From Mollicutes bacterium (GTDB taxonomy: Bacteria; Bacillota_I; Bacilli_A; Izemoplasmatales; Izemoplasmataceae), in contig PWOH01000047.1 of the NCBI GenBank assembly GCA_003557505.1, forward strand, positions 1 through 43,723: a stretch of 43,723 nucleotides of DNA, given 5' to 3'. Both the position numbers and the translations under genes were made by a program. Shown piece after piece: positions 16,744 through 25,317 of this stretch. The first letter of the stretch is position 1. Each line of letters starts with the position of its first letter. A model generated the notes under the pieces. That model saw only the letters and a program-made list of their open reading frames with translations. It did no database searches and was not told the DNA's origin.

Positions 16744-17307
16744 ATAGGCATCAACGGCTTTAATGTAATCAATACGTGGTAAAAACGCTTCTTTAATCGG
16801 ATACCCATGTTCTTTGATTTCTTCAATAGTAATCGATTTGCGCCCACCGTTATGTTCGCGGTTAATAAATGTTTCTAAAGTGGGATAAGTTAATAAATAA
16901 GTCATATCCTCACTATGTAAATAGACTAATAAAAACGCAATGCCACCATGATGGTGGACACTTTGTAAATGATTAATTTGGTGGCCATGAATATTTTTGA
17001 GTGGAAATGAAGTTTTATTACGGCTTTCCTTCACATCAAAGTCAATGTAATGGCCTTTATAGATTCCATTGTAGTCAGTGGTCGAAGGGGTCCTATAATA
17101 AGCTTCTTTAATGCGTGCTTTTTGCCGGGATGGATAATCTACATTGACAATTTGGATGGGGATTGGTTTTTTGTGGACATTGGCGATGTCGTGTTCACGA
17201 TAGTAATTATTGGCATCGTCAATGAGTTTTTCAAATGTCATCCCACGATTCTTGACACTGACTTTTTGTTTGGAAGGCCGTTTTTTTGGCATAGGATATT
17301 TAATCAT
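16717..17307 (-). CDS. recU: Holliday junction resolvase RecU
   Basis: RecU cleaves four-way DNA junctions in recombination and chromosome segregation of Firmicutes and some Mollicutes. The 196-residue protein shows the whole signature: NRGMTFEKLI, HKKPIPIQIVNVDYP, the catalytic STTDYNGIYKGHYIDFDVKE block with its acidic residues and lysine, and SFPLKNIHGHQINHL. AGGTGA lies 5 bases before the ATG. It is the only minus-strand gene in the first 42 kb, placed between convergent glgC and divergent rnjA. In Bacillus recU adjoins the penicillin-binding protein gene ponA; no such gene is present here. Confidence 0.95.
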   Translation of the reverse strand: MIKYPMPKKRPSKQKVSVKNRGMTFEKLIDDANNYYREHDIANVHKKPIPIQIVNVDYPSRQKARIKEAYYRTPSTTDYNGIYKGHYIDFDVKESRNKTSFPLKNIHGHQINHLQSVHHHGGIAFLLVYLHSEDMTYLLTYPTLETFINREHNGGRKSITIEEIKEHGYPIKEAFLPRIDYIKAVDAYIKEITQKV

Positions 17308-17332
17308 TGTATCACCTAATTATAGTTTAACA

Positions 17333-17355
17333 CATGAAATGAAGTTTCTTTCATG
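17333..17355. promoter_or_regulatory. Inverted repeat between recU and rnjA
   Basis: CATGAAA (17333-17339) and TTTCATG (17349-17355) are a perfect 7-base dyad with a 9-base centre, in the 155-base divergent region. It might be an operator; no factor can be named. Confidence 0.3.
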
Positions 17356-17402
17356 AGAATATCGGAATATTTTTCACCCGCTGTTTAAAAATTGACGCAA
17401 TA

Positions 17403-17411
17403 TGTTATAAT
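17403..17411 (+). promoter_or_regulatory. Extended -10 promoter of rnjA
   Basis: TGT-TATAAT with hexamer at 17406-17411. A TTGACG at 17392-17397 is too close to serve this box and would fit only a poor TTAGAT at 17415-17420. Confidence 0.55.
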
Positions 17412-17462
17412 GTTTTAGATATATAAAACCATTAAATTTATACAAACAAAGGAGGTGTCACT

Positions 17463-19139
17463 GTGAGTCGAATAGATTTTTTCGCCCTTGGCGGATTAGG
17501 GGAAGACGGCAAAAACATGTACTGTCTTGAAATCGATAATGAAATATTTGTGCTTGATGCCGGATTAAAATATCCTACGGATGAACTATATGGTGTAGAT
17601 GCAATTCTTCCCGATTTTTCATATCTGAACAAAAATAAAAACCGTATCAAGGGAATCTTTTTATCACACGGACACGAAGACCACATTGGGGCAATGCCCA
17701 AATTATTAAAGGAAATCAATGTTCCCGTATACGGAACGTATTTTACGATGGCCTTATTAGAGGACACCCTCAAAGAACAAAAAGTTCCCACTGAAGGGAA
17801 AAAGTTCCAAACCATTACTAAAGATAGCATCATCAATTTTAAAAACGTTACGATTTCATTTTTTCAAACAACGCACTCGATTCCGGAGAGTGTCGGCATC
17901 GCGATTGAAACGCAAGATGGTGTATTAGTTTACGCACCGGATTATACGTTTGATCAAAACGTTGAGGCTACCTATCGTACTAGCTTTGATCGTTTGAGTG
18001 CAATTGCCGGAAAAAAAGTACTGGCTTTATTCACGGAATCGTTGAACGCCGATTCCCCAGGACATATCGGAGCTTCTAAAAAGCTCGATCATACATTGAA
18101 TCAAGCTTTCATGAAATCAAACAGCCGAATGGTTGTGACGTGTTTTTCAACTGATATTTACCGTATTCAAAAAGTTGTTAATATCGCCCTTCGGTATCAA
18201 CGTAATATTGCGATAATCGGGCGTAAAGCCCAACGTATGGTGGATATTGCGATAAACCTGGGCGTTCTTAAAATACCTGAAGAACGTCTCAAACAATTGA
18301 AATTTATTGATGAAAAAAATAAAAATGAACTGAAAGATACCGTGGTTTTGGTCACGGGTGAACGCCATGAACCATTTTATATGTTACAACGTATGGTTCG
18401 CAAAGTCGACAGATTGATTCACTTGAATGAATCTGATGATGTCATTATGATGACACCACCGATTCCTGGTACCGAGAAAATTGCAGCTCGCACCTTAGAT
18501 ACGCTATATCGTAACGATATCAATCTCGTGAAAATTGATAAAGATATGTTGCCTTCTGCACATGCGTCTTCTGAAGACATCAAATTGATGACCAATATCT
18601 TAAGCCCACGCTATATCGTACCAATTATTGGTGAATATCGTCATTTTTATGCGGTCAAACAAATTGGAAAACAGCTTGATTATAAAGAAAAAGACGTTAT
18701 TGAAATTGAAAATGGTGAAGTCATTCGTTTTGAAAATGGTGACCATAAAGGGACTGTGAATCGCATAAAAACAAGTGATATCCTTGTGGATGGGATATTA
18801 GATAGCGACTTAAGTGAAGTCGTCCTCAAAGACCGTGAAATCTTATCTCAAGATGGTGTCATGCTAGTTATTGCCCATATCGATGCAAAGAAAAAGCAAA
18901 CTATCGATGATCCTGAAATCATTTCAAGAGGCTTTGTGTTTATGAAAGAAAATGAAACTTTAATTAGCGAAGTCAATGATATTTACCATAAAGTCGCTAA
19001 CGAAATGTTTAATAACCGTTATTTTGATTATCGTTTGTTTAAAGAAAAACTTCGTGATTCAGTTTCTAAACACCTCTTTAACAGCACTTCAAGACGTCCG
19101 ATTGTGATTCCGGTCTTGATTGATGTGAGCAAAGGTTAA
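17463..19139 (+). CDS. rnjA: Ribonuclease J
   Basis: RNase J is a 5'-3' exonuclease and endonuclease of RNA turnover. The 558-residue protein has the metallo-beta-lactamase core with SHGHEDHIGAMP (zinc ligands His69, His71, Asp73 and His74), the later ligand strands THSIPESV and YAPDYTFDQ, and the beta-CASP domain with FSTDIYRIQ, TGERHEP and the SAHASSEDIKLM segment. The C-terminal RNase J domain completes the normal length of about 555 residues. Translation starts at GTG 17463, 7 bases after AGGAGG. A NUDIX gene follows 1 base after the stop. Bacillus has two paralogues, J1 and J2; only one is visible here. Confidence 0.95.
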   Translation: MSRIDFFALGGLGEDGKNMYCLEIDNEIFVLDAGLKYPTDELYGVDAILPDFSYLNKNKNRIKGIFLSHGHEDHIGAMPKLLKEINVPVYGTYFTMALLEDTLKEQKVPTEGKKFQTITKDSIINFKNVTISFFQTTHSIPESVGIAIETQDGVLVYAPDYTFDQNVEATYRTSFDRLSAIAGKKVLALFTESLNADSPGHIGASKKLDHTLNQAFMKSNSRMVVTCFSTDIYRIQKVVNIALRYQRNIAIIGRKAQRMVDIAINLGVLKIPEERLKQLKFIDEKNKNELKDTVVLVTGERHEPFYMLQRMVRKVDRLIHLNESDDVIMMTPPIPGTEKIAARTLDTLYRNDINLVKIDKDMLPSAHASSEDIKLMTNILSPRYIVPIIGEYRHFYAVKQIGKQLDYKEKDVIEIENGEVIRFENGDHKGTVNRIKTSDILVDGILDSDLSEVVLKDREILSQDGVMLVIAHIDAKKKQTIDDPEIISRGFVFMKENETLISEVNDIYHKVANEMFNNRYFDYRLFKEKLRDSVSKHLFNSTSRRPIVIPVLIDVSKG

Positions 19140-19140
19140 T

Positions 19141-19620
19141 ATGGAAATAGAAATAATTGAAGACAATCTTGATATCGAAAAGTTATCGCATATATCTCCT
19201 AACATAGGAGCTAGAGCCGTCTTCTTTGTCAATGATAAATTATGTTTGGTGCATTACAAAAAAGCTGATCGCTACACCTTGCCCGGTGGAGGGGTAAACG
19301 AAGGTGAAAGTCTTGAAGCCGCATTAAAGCGTGAAGTACTAGAAGAAACAGGTTATCATGTTATTTCAAACAAAAAGACGCTAACAATTAAAGAGTATTT
19401 TACCGATTCAGTGTGGCACCATCATTACTTTTTTGTGGAAGTTGATACCACAAAACATTCTCAAAGCCTTACTGAAGAAGAACAATTTGAAGGCCTAATT
19501 CCTGTATTTAAGCCGTTAAATGAAGTGTTAGAGCTTTTTGCCTTTCAAGATTCAAATGATCCTTACCACACAAATATCAACAAACGCGAATTACTTGGAT
19601 TGATGCATAGTTTGGAATAA
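19141..19620 (+). CDS. NUDIX hydrolase
   Basis: A 159-residue protein with the complete Nudix box G-x5-E-x7-REVLEETG starting at LPGGGVNEGESLEAALKREV (about residues 47-66). Such enzymes hydrolyse nucleoside diphosphates linked to another group; the substrate cannot be read from the box. The C-terminus (TEEEQFEGLIPVFKPLNEVLELF) is typical of small one-domain members. The gene begins one base after the rnjA stop and has only a weak AAAGG site, so its translation probably depends on ribosomes leaving rnjA. A link to RNA 5'-end processing is suggested by the neighbour but not shown. Confidence 0.9.
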   Translation: MEIEIIEDNLDIEKLSHISPNIGARAVFFVNDKLCLVHYKKADRYTLPGGGVNEGESLEAALKREVLEETGYHVISNKKTLTIKEYFTDSVWHHHYFFVEVDTTKHSQSLTEEEQFEGLIPVFKPLNEVLELFAFQDSNDPYHTNINKRELLGLMHSLE

Positions 19621-19652
19621 CCATTGCAAGGTGTATAATTTTTGTGTTACAG

Positions 19653-19680
19653 TTTACAAACGTAACCGATGTGTTATAAT
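19653..19680 (+). promoter_or_regulatory. Strong promoter of tig
   Basis: TTTACA (19653-19658), 16-base spacer and TGT-TATAAT (hexamer 19675-19680), combining -35 and extended -10. A second TATAAT at 19634-19639 may mark a tandem promoter. Confidence 0.8.
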
Positions 19681-19717
19681 TAACAAGGATTAATTTTATG
19701 GAGGTATTTTATTTACT

Positions 19718-21004
19718 ATGGCAAATATTGAAGAACTACCAAAAGCACGCGTGAAAGTCACAATCGACGTTTCACCAGAGCAATTCGAAGAAGGACTAGA
19801 CAAAGCGTTCGAAAAAATCAAAGACGAAGTTGAAATTAAAGGATTTAGAAAAGGCAAAGTCACTCGTTCTGTCTACGAACAACACAAAGGTGTGGAATCA
19901 CTTTATGAAGAAGCACTGAATCACGTTATTCAAGAAACATACACGCAAGCGATTATGGAAAACCAACTACAAGTTGTGAGCCAACCAAAAATCGATCTTG
20001 ACATCAATAATGTGAAAAAAGGCGAACCATTTACGTACACAGCAACTGTCGCCGTAAAACCTGAGGTAACACTTGGGGATTACAAAGGACTCGAATATGA
20101 AGAGCCTTCTGATGAAGTAACAGATGAAGAAGTAAATGCTGAAATTCAAAAGCTTCGCGAGCAAAACAGTGAACTGATTGTCAAAGAAGAAGGTGCGCTT
20201 GAAGAAGGCGACACCGCCGTATTTGATTTTGAAGGATTCATTGACGGTGAAGCATTTGAAGGCGGAAAAGCGGAAAACCATGAACTTGAAATTGGCAGCG
20301 GTCAATTCATTCCTGGATTCGAAGAACAAATGGTTGGTATGAAACCAGGCGAAGAAAAAGAAGTTAATGTTTCTTTCCCAGAAGATTACCAAGCCGAACA
20401 CTTAAAAGGTAAAGAAGCAGTATTCAAAACAAAGCTTCACGAAGTAAAGGTCAAAGAAGTACCTGAACTAAACGATGAATTTGTCAAAGACCTTGACAAA
20501 GAAAACGTTGAAACCGTTGAAGCACTTAAAAAGGATACGCGCGAAACACTTGAAAACCAAAAGCGTGAAGCTAACAAAAACAAAGCGGTTGATTTCGCAG
20601 TTGACCAAGCCAGCAAAAACGCTGAAATGGAAATTGCTGAGGAAATGATTGTTGAAGAGAAAAACCGTATGATGGACAACACCAAACAACAAGCGCAACA
20701 ATACGGTCTTGATCTAGATACATACCTACAATTAACCGGTATGGATAAAGAACAATTTGAAAGCAACCTCATGAAAGATGCTGAACGTTCAATTCGTTAT
20801 AACCTAACCATTGATGCGATTAGCAAAGAAGAAGGCATTAGCGCATCTGAAGATGAAATCAACAATAAATTTGAAGAACTTGCCACCCAACACAACATGG
20901 ACCTTGAACAAGTCAAATCTCAAGTAAACCCACAAGCGGTGGAACAAGAAGTTGTTTTCAGAAAAACCATTGATTTCCTTGTGGATTCATTGGCAAAGAA
21001 ATAA
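19718..21004 (+). CDS. tig: Trigger factor
   Basis: Trigger factor is the ribosome-bound chaperone with prolyl isomerase activity. The 428-residue protein has the three usual parts. The N-terminal ribosome-binding domain carries the GFRKGKVTRSVYEQ signature near residues 44-57. The FKBP-type domain runs over about 150-245 (GDTAVFDFEGFIDGEAFEGG, IPGFEEQMVGMKPGEEKE). The rest is a long helical C-terminal arm rich in Glu, Lys and Gln. GGAGG precedes the ATG. It opens the conserved block tig-lon-engB; in Bacillus clpX follows tig but here it is absent. Its strong promoter suits an abundant protein. Confidence 0.97.
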   Translation: MANIEELPKARVKVTIDVSPEQFEEGLDKAFEKIKDEVEIKGFRKGKVTRSVYEQHKGVESLYEEALNHVIQETYTQAIMENQLQVVSQPKIDLDINNVKKGEPFTYTATVAVKPEVTLGDYKGLEYEEPSDEVTDEEVNAEIQKLREQNSELIVKEEGALEEGDTAVFDFEGFIDGEAFEGGKAENHELEIGSGQFIPGFEEQMVGMKPGEEKEVNVSFPEDYQAEHLKGKEAVFKTKLHEVKVKEVPELNDEFVKDLDKENVETVEALKKDTRETLENQKREANKNKAVDFAVDQASKNAEMEIAEEMIVEEKNRMMDNTKQQAQQYGLDLDTYLQLTGMDKEQFESNLMKDAERSIRYNLTIDAISKEEGISASEDEINNKFEELATQHNMDLEQVKSQVNPQAVEQEVVFRKTIDFLVDSLAKK

Positions 21005-21011
21005 ACATCTA

Positions 21012-21037
21012 AAAACACTTCTTCGGAAGTGTTTTTT
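21012..21037 (+). terminator. Terminator of tig
   Basis: AAAACACTTC (21012-21021), stable TTCG loop, GAAGTGTTTT (21026-21035) and T tail. Confidence 0.92.
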
Positions 21038-21054
21038 AAAGAAGTGAGGCTATT

Positions 21055-21870
21055 ATGATTAAATTGGCTGTATTTGATTTAGATGACACGTTGTTAACCC
21101 CGCAAAAGACACTCCCTCAACAAACCATTGATGCGATAACTAAACTGAAAGATCAGGGTACACAACTTGCTATTGCTACGGGACGCAATTACGAAATGGC
21201 CAAACCGTTCGCCCAAATGCTCGGCATTGAAGGACCCATTATTTGTGATAATGGCGCCTTGATAAAAACAGTTAAAACCGGTGAATCTTTGCAAAAACGT
21301 TTTGTCGATAAAAGCGCCCAATCATATGTCATTGATTATGCCCTTAAGCATAATCATCTTTTCATCGTCTACACAACAGAAGGGTTATTCACACCAAGTC
21401 AACAACGTATCGATGTATACGAATCGTGGAATGAACGCTTTCCATCATCACCGACAACATTAATACTTTCTAATGACATAACGAAAATGAAACGTATGGA
21501 TGCCTATAAGATTGTTACTGTCATTGAAGATCCTGATGTATTAAAAAAAGTCTATTCAACCTTTAAAACAATTGACAACGCCCATGCGACACAAAGCTCA
21601 AGAAACTTTATCGATATCGTTGAAAAAGACGTTAACAAAGGCGCGGGTATCAAATTCCTGATGGAATATTATCAAGTTTCACCACAGGAGATACTTGTGT
21701 TTGGTGATTCTGATAACGACAGTGAAATGCTTGCTTTGGCAGAGCATTCGTATGCTATGAAAAATGCAACAAAAGCCGCTAAACATTATGCCAAACACAT
21801 CACCGATAAAAACGCGGTTGAAGGTGGCGTCCGTGATACGCTTAAGCAGTATTATCTCAATTCAGATTGA
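21055..21870 (+). CDS. Cof-type HAD-superfamily phosphatase
   Basis: A 271-residue protein of the HAD IIB (Cof) family, which dephosphorylates small sugar phosphates or cofactors such as flavin mononucleotide. HAD motif I is AVFDLDDTLL at residues 4-13 with Asp8 as nucleophile and Asp10 as acid. Motif II is in LAIATGRN, motif III is the lysine of EKDVNKGAGIKFLM, and motif IV is FGDSDNDSEML. The GTGAGG site precedes the ATG. It starts only 17 bases after the tig terminator, so it may be read through from the tig promoter; no separate promoter is obvious. Substrate unknown. Confidence 0.9.
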   Translation: MIKLAVFDLDDTLLTPQKTLPQQTIDAITKLKDQGTQLAIATGRNYEMAKPFAQMLGIEGPIICDNGALIKTVKTGESLQKRFVDKSAQSYVIDYALKHNHLFIVYTTEGLFTPSQQRIDVYESWNERFPSSPTTLILSNDITKMKRMDAYKIVTVIEDPDVLKKVYSTFKTIDNAHATQSSRNFIDIVEKDVNKGAGIKFLMEYYQVSPQEILVFGDSDNDSEMLALAEHSYAMKNATKAAKHYAKHITDKNAVEGGVRDTLKQYYLNSD

Positions 21871-21941
21871 GCAACAATGAGTATCACAAATAGGCCCTTA
21901 AAATTGGGTTTATTCAATCAGTGTTTATTTGAGTATTTAAA

Positions 21942-21970
21942 TTGAAAGATTCGCTAAAATACGGTATATT
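21942..21970 (+). promoter_or_regulatory. Promoter of lon
   Basis: TTGAAA (21942-21947), 17-base spacer and TATATT (21965-21970), 58 bases before the lon start. No CIRCE or CtsR-type repeat is seen around it. Confidence 0.7.
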
Positions 21971-22028
21971 ATAGTAAACACAAAAAGCACTATATCGCAC
22001 TTAAATGTTCAAAAAAGAGGTGAACACA

Positions 22029-24353
22029 ATGTATAACGCAACAGAAAGCAAAAATGGCACATTACCAGGTATTGCCATAAGAGGGTTAGCCCCTTTTCCA
22101 AATACAGACGTACGTACCGAAGTTGGACGTAGTTTATCAAAATCAGCATTGTTAGAAGCCGAGAGAAAGCATGATTCTCATGTTCTTTTACTCGTGCAAA
22201 AAAATCCCAATGTTGAAGATCCAACGCAAGAGGATATGCTTACATATGGTATTGTTGCAAAAATAGGCATCAAAATCAAATTGCCAAATGGTAATTTTAA
22301 AGTTAAATTCGATCCGATTGTCAGAGCGGAAATCCAGTCATTTGAAACAAATGATTCTTTCTTTATGGTCAACTTTGAAACTAGACCTCCCGAACAAGAT
22401 AACATTGATGAAGAAGTCGCATTGGTGCGCATGATTGTTAAACAAGTCATGGAGAACGCCCAATCGATTTTACATAACCCTAAACAATGTATTGAGGCGG
22501 TCCAATCTGGAATATCATCGGATAAACTTGCCGATAAACTGGCGAGCAACTTAAAAGTTGCTGAAAATCATAAGTTTAAATACTTAGAAACCGCCAGTAT
22601 CGAAAAACGCTTGAATTATTTACTTCAGGATATCGAAAAAGAACGTCATATGAGTGAAATCGAAGAGAAAATCAATCGGACAGTCAAAAAGAACATTGAT
22701 GAAAACCAACGGGAATATTATCTTCGCGAAAAATTAAGAGCTATTCAAGAAGAACTCGGTGACAAAGCGAAAAAAGAAAGTGAAATCGAAAGTCTTCGTA
22801 ATCAAATCAAAGACAAGAAAATGCCTAAACACATTGAGGAAAAGGCCTTATATGAACTTTCACGTTATGAAAGTCTGCCTTCTTCAAGTGGTGAGAGCGG
22901 CGTTATTCGTACTTATCTTGACTTTTTAGTCGAACTGCCATGGAGTGAAACCAGCGAAGATGAAACCGACATCAACAAAGCGGAAGCCTCACTGGAAGAA
23001 ACGCACTATGGCCTAGAAAAAGTCAAGGAACGTATCATTGAATATCTTGCGGTTAAACTATTAACAGGGAAAAATCCCCAAACGATTTTATGTCTTGTTG
23101 GTCCACCAGGGGTAGGGAAAACATCCTTGGCCCAATCGATTGCCAAATCTCTAAACCGAGAATTTGTTAAACAGTCCCTCGGTGGAATTAAAGACGAAAG
23201 TGAAATTCGTGGACACCGAAGAACTTATCTAGGGGCTTTGCCTGGGCGTATTTTACAAGGCATGAAAAAAGCGAAAGTCTTAAATCCATTATTCTTACTT
23301 GACGAAATTGACAAACTCGGTAGTGATTACAAAGGGGATCCAAACTCAGCGATGCTTGAAGTCCTTGACCCTGAACAAAACGCAAAATTTTCTGATCATT
23401 ACTTAGAAGATTCTTATGATCTCTCACAAGTGTTATTTATTACGACCGCCAATTATCTGGGCAACATTCCTGGACCATTGCGTGATCGTATGGAAATTAT
23501 TGAACTCTCAAGCTATACCGAAATTGAAAAATTCAATATCGCCAAAAAACACTTAATTCGCAAACAATTGGAAAAACATGGATTAGACCCTGACAAACTG
23601 ACTATTGATGATGAAGCGGTCATGCAAATGGTTCGTGAATATACACGTGAAGCCGGTGTTCGTCAACTTGACCGTTTATTTGGAACCATTATCCGTAAAG
23701 CCATCAAAAAAATCCTTGGTGACAAAGTAGAACATGTCCATGTCAAAGCCGACGGACTAAAAGAGTATCTCGGTAAAGCGAAATATACAAACCACATTGC
23801 CGATAAAGAACCACAAGTTGGCGTTGCCACAGGCCTTGCTTATACGCAATTTGGTGGCGACACCCTACCAGTGGAAGTTGCTTATTACAAGGGCACTGGC
23901 AAACTATCACTCACAGGTCAGCTTGGCGATGTGATGAAAGAAAGTGCTGAAGCGGCACTCTCATACATTAAAGCCAACAATGAAAAATACAACATTGATA
24001 AAGATATTTTTGAAAAAACCAATGTGCACGTTCACGTACCTGAAGGTGCGATTCCTAAAGATGGGCCTTCAGCCGGGGTAACGATTGCCCTTGCACTTAT
24101 CAGTGCTCTGACCCAACGTAAAGTCGATCACACAGTCGGTATGACAGGTGAAATTACCTTACGCGGTCGTGTGCTACCAATCGGTGGACTCAAAGAAAAA
24201 GCGATTGCAGCGCATCGCAGTGGACTTAAAACCATTCTTATTCCAAAAGAGAATGAACGCGACATCGAAGACATCCCTCAAGAAGTCCAAGATGCCCTTA
24301 CCATCCACATGGTTGAAAACATTGATGATATCGCAAAACACGCACTAATATAA
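22029..24353 (+). CDS. lon: ATP-dependent protease Lon
   Basis: Lon unfolds and degrades damaged and regulatory proteins in the cytoplasm. The 774-residue protein has the N-terminal substrate domain, the AAA+ module with Walker A GPPGVGKT at 358-365 and Walker [12 protein letters not shown], and the C-terminal Ser-Lys protease domain. The dyad is Ser681 in DGPSAGVT and Lys724 in [20 protein letters not shown] at 22016-22022 fixes the start at 22029; the in-frame ATG at 22005 lies before this site. It is followed by a terminator and then engB, the same order as lonA-ysxC in Bacillus. Confidence 0.97.
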   Translation: MYNATESKNGTLPGIAIRGLAPFPNTDVRTEVGRSLSKSALLEAERKHDSHVLLLVQKNPNVEDPTQEDMLTYGIVAKIGIKIKLPNGNFKVKFDPIVRAEIQSFETNDSFFMVNFETRPPEQDNIDEEVALVRMIVKQVMENAQSILHNPKQCIEAVQSGISSDKLADKLASNLKVAENHKFKYLETASIEKRLNYLLQDIEKERHMSEIEEKINRTVKKNIDENQREYYLREKLRAIQEELGDKAKKESEIESLRNQIKDKKMPKHIEEKALYELSRYESLPSSSGESGVIRTYLDFLVELPWSETSEDETDINKAEASLEETHYGLEKVKERIIEYLAVKLLTGKNPQTILCLVGPPGVGKTSLAQSIAKSLNREFVKQSLGGIKDESEIRGHRRTYLGALPGRILQGMKKAKVLNPLFLLDEIDKLGSDYKGDPNSAMLEVLDPEQNAKFSDHYLEDSYDLSQVLFITTANYLGNIPGPLRDRMEIIELSSYTEIEKFNIAKKHLIRKQLEKHGLDPDKLTIDDEAVMQMVREYTREAGVRQLDRLFGTIIRKAIKKILGDKVEHVHVKADGLKEYLGKAKYTNHIADKEPQVGVATGLAYTQFGGDTLPVEVAYYKGTGKLSLTGQLGDVMKESAEAALSYIKANNEKYNIDKDIFEKTNVHVHVPEGAIPKDGPSAGVTIALALISALTQRKVDHTVGMTGEITLRGRVLPIGGLKEKAIAAHRSGLKTILIPKENERDIEDIPQEVQDALTIHMVENIDDIAKHALI

Positions 24354-24360
24354 CCTTATT

Positions 24361-24390
24361 AGAGACAACGATGATTTCGTTGTCTCTTTT
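24361..24390 (+). terminator. Terminator of lon
   Basis: AGAGACAACGA (24361-24371) / TCGTTGTCTCT (24377-24387), five-base loop, T tail. Confidence 0.92.
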
Positions 24391-24399
24391 GATTATTCA

Positions 24400-24428
24400 T
24401 TGCCTTTTGAATCAATATTGTGTACAAT
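24400..24428 (+). promoter_or_regulatory. Promoter of engB
   Basis: TTGCCT (24400-24405) and TACAAT (24423-24428) with a 17-base spacer. Confidence 0.65.
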
Positions 24429-24448
24429 ACCTTGTGAGGTGAATACCT

Positions 24449-25030
24449 ATGATTATAAAATCTGTCGATAAACCGATAACGATTGTTGATGAAACACACT
24501 ATCCACAAGGACCATTGCCCGAAGTACTGTTCGTCGGACGCAGCAATGTTGGCAAAAGTTCTTTAATTAATTCCTTGCTCGGTCGTAAAAATATTGCTTA
24601 TACGTCTCAAAACCCAGGGAAGACCCAAACATTAAACTTTTATTTAATTAATGAAACCTTTTATTTAGTTGATGTTCCGGGTTATGGTTATGCACGGGTC
24701 TCAAAAACAATGCGCGAACAATTCGCACAAATGATTGAACAATACCTTTCATCCCGTCAAAATCTCAAACATGTCTTTGTGCTTGTAGATTTGCGTCACA
24801 GTGTCAGTGAAGACGATATGATGATGACACAATATTTGGATTATTTAGGTATACCCTATACCATCATCGCCACCAAAGCGGATAAAATTTCAACCAATAA
24901 ACGTCCGCGCCATATGAAAGTCTTACAAACCGAGCTTTCACTGGATACAACCACAGAAATTATCCCTTATTCAGCGATTACACACGAAAATAAAGAATTG
25001 ATTTTAGCCCGTATTGAAAGCTATCTTTAA
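24449..25030 (+). CDS. engB: Ribosome biogenesis GTPase YsxC/EngB
   Basis: EngB is an essential GTPase of large-subunit assembly. The 193-residue protein has the normal length. The G motifs are clear: G1 GRSNVGKSSL near residues 30-39, the G2 region NPGKTQTLNFY, G3 DVPGYGYA and G4 TKADKIS. GAGGTGA precedes the ATG. It has its own promoter and no clear T-tailed terminator at the end. The valS leader promoter starts only about 6 bases after its stop codon. Confidence 0.96.
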   Translation: MIIKSVDKPITIVDETHYPQGPLPEVLFVGRSNVGKSSLINSLLGRKNIAYTSQNPGKTQTLNFYLINETFYLVDVPGYGYARVSKTMREQFAQMIEQYLSSRQNLKHVFVLVDLRHSVSEDDMMMTQYLDYLGIPYTIIATKADKISTNKRPRHMKVLQTELSLDTTTEIIPYSAITHENKELILARIESYL

Positions 25031-25035
25031 AATAC

Positions 25036-25064
25036 TTGAAAAGCCTTTAAGGCTATGATAATAT
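25036..25064 (+). promoter_or_regulatory. Promoter of the valS T-box leader, with a palindrome in the spacer
   Basis: TTGAAA (25036-25041), 17-base spacer, TGA-TAATAT (hexamer 25059-25064). The spacer holds the perfect palindrome AGCCTT-T-AAGGCT (25042-25054), without a T tail. Confidence 0.55.
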
Positions 25065-25070
25065 AGGCAT

Positions 25071-25290
25071 AACTACAATGAAGAGGAAGAGTAATTGTGA
25101 ACGTCTTAAAGAGAGTCGGTGGGGCTGTGAACCGATAGACACACACAGTGAAGGTAGCCTTAGAGTAGGCAGGATGAATCAAGTAGTTCTGTTCGTTGGC
25201 GGCGTTAACGCACTTGAGTGCCAATACTACGAGTATTGGAATAAAGGTGGTACCGCGACTCAGTCGTCCTTGTTTACAAGGACTTTTTTT
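25071..25290 (+). ncRNA. T-box leader, valine-specific
   Basis: The T-box sequence AAAGGTGGTACCGCG (25243-25257) is canonical and its TGGT bulge would pair with a tRNA ending in ACCA. Stem I contains GTGAAG-GTA-GCC; the GTA at 25154-25156, one base after GAA, is the likely specifier, a valine codon. The leader ends in an intrinsic terminator (25266-25290), so uncharged valine tRNA should permit valS transcription. Confidence 0.93.
25266..25290 (+). terminator. T-box regulated terminator
   Basis: GTCCTTG (25266-25272) / CAAGGAC (25277-25283), TTTA loop and seven T. Confidence 0.92.
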
Positions 25291-25317
25291 ATTATATAAA
25301 TTATTGGGAGTGATTCT

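Noticed and set aside
17319-17324. TATAAT on the minus strand as the recU promoter
   Set aside because: A start site 6-8 bases downstream would fall at or after the AGGTGA ribosome binding site, and no -35 box is present. It may be chance in AT-rich DNA.
21888-21914. Terminator after the Cof-type phosphatase gene
   Set aside because: AATAGGCCC can pair with GGGTTTATT, but with two G-U pairs and no T run; too weak to call.
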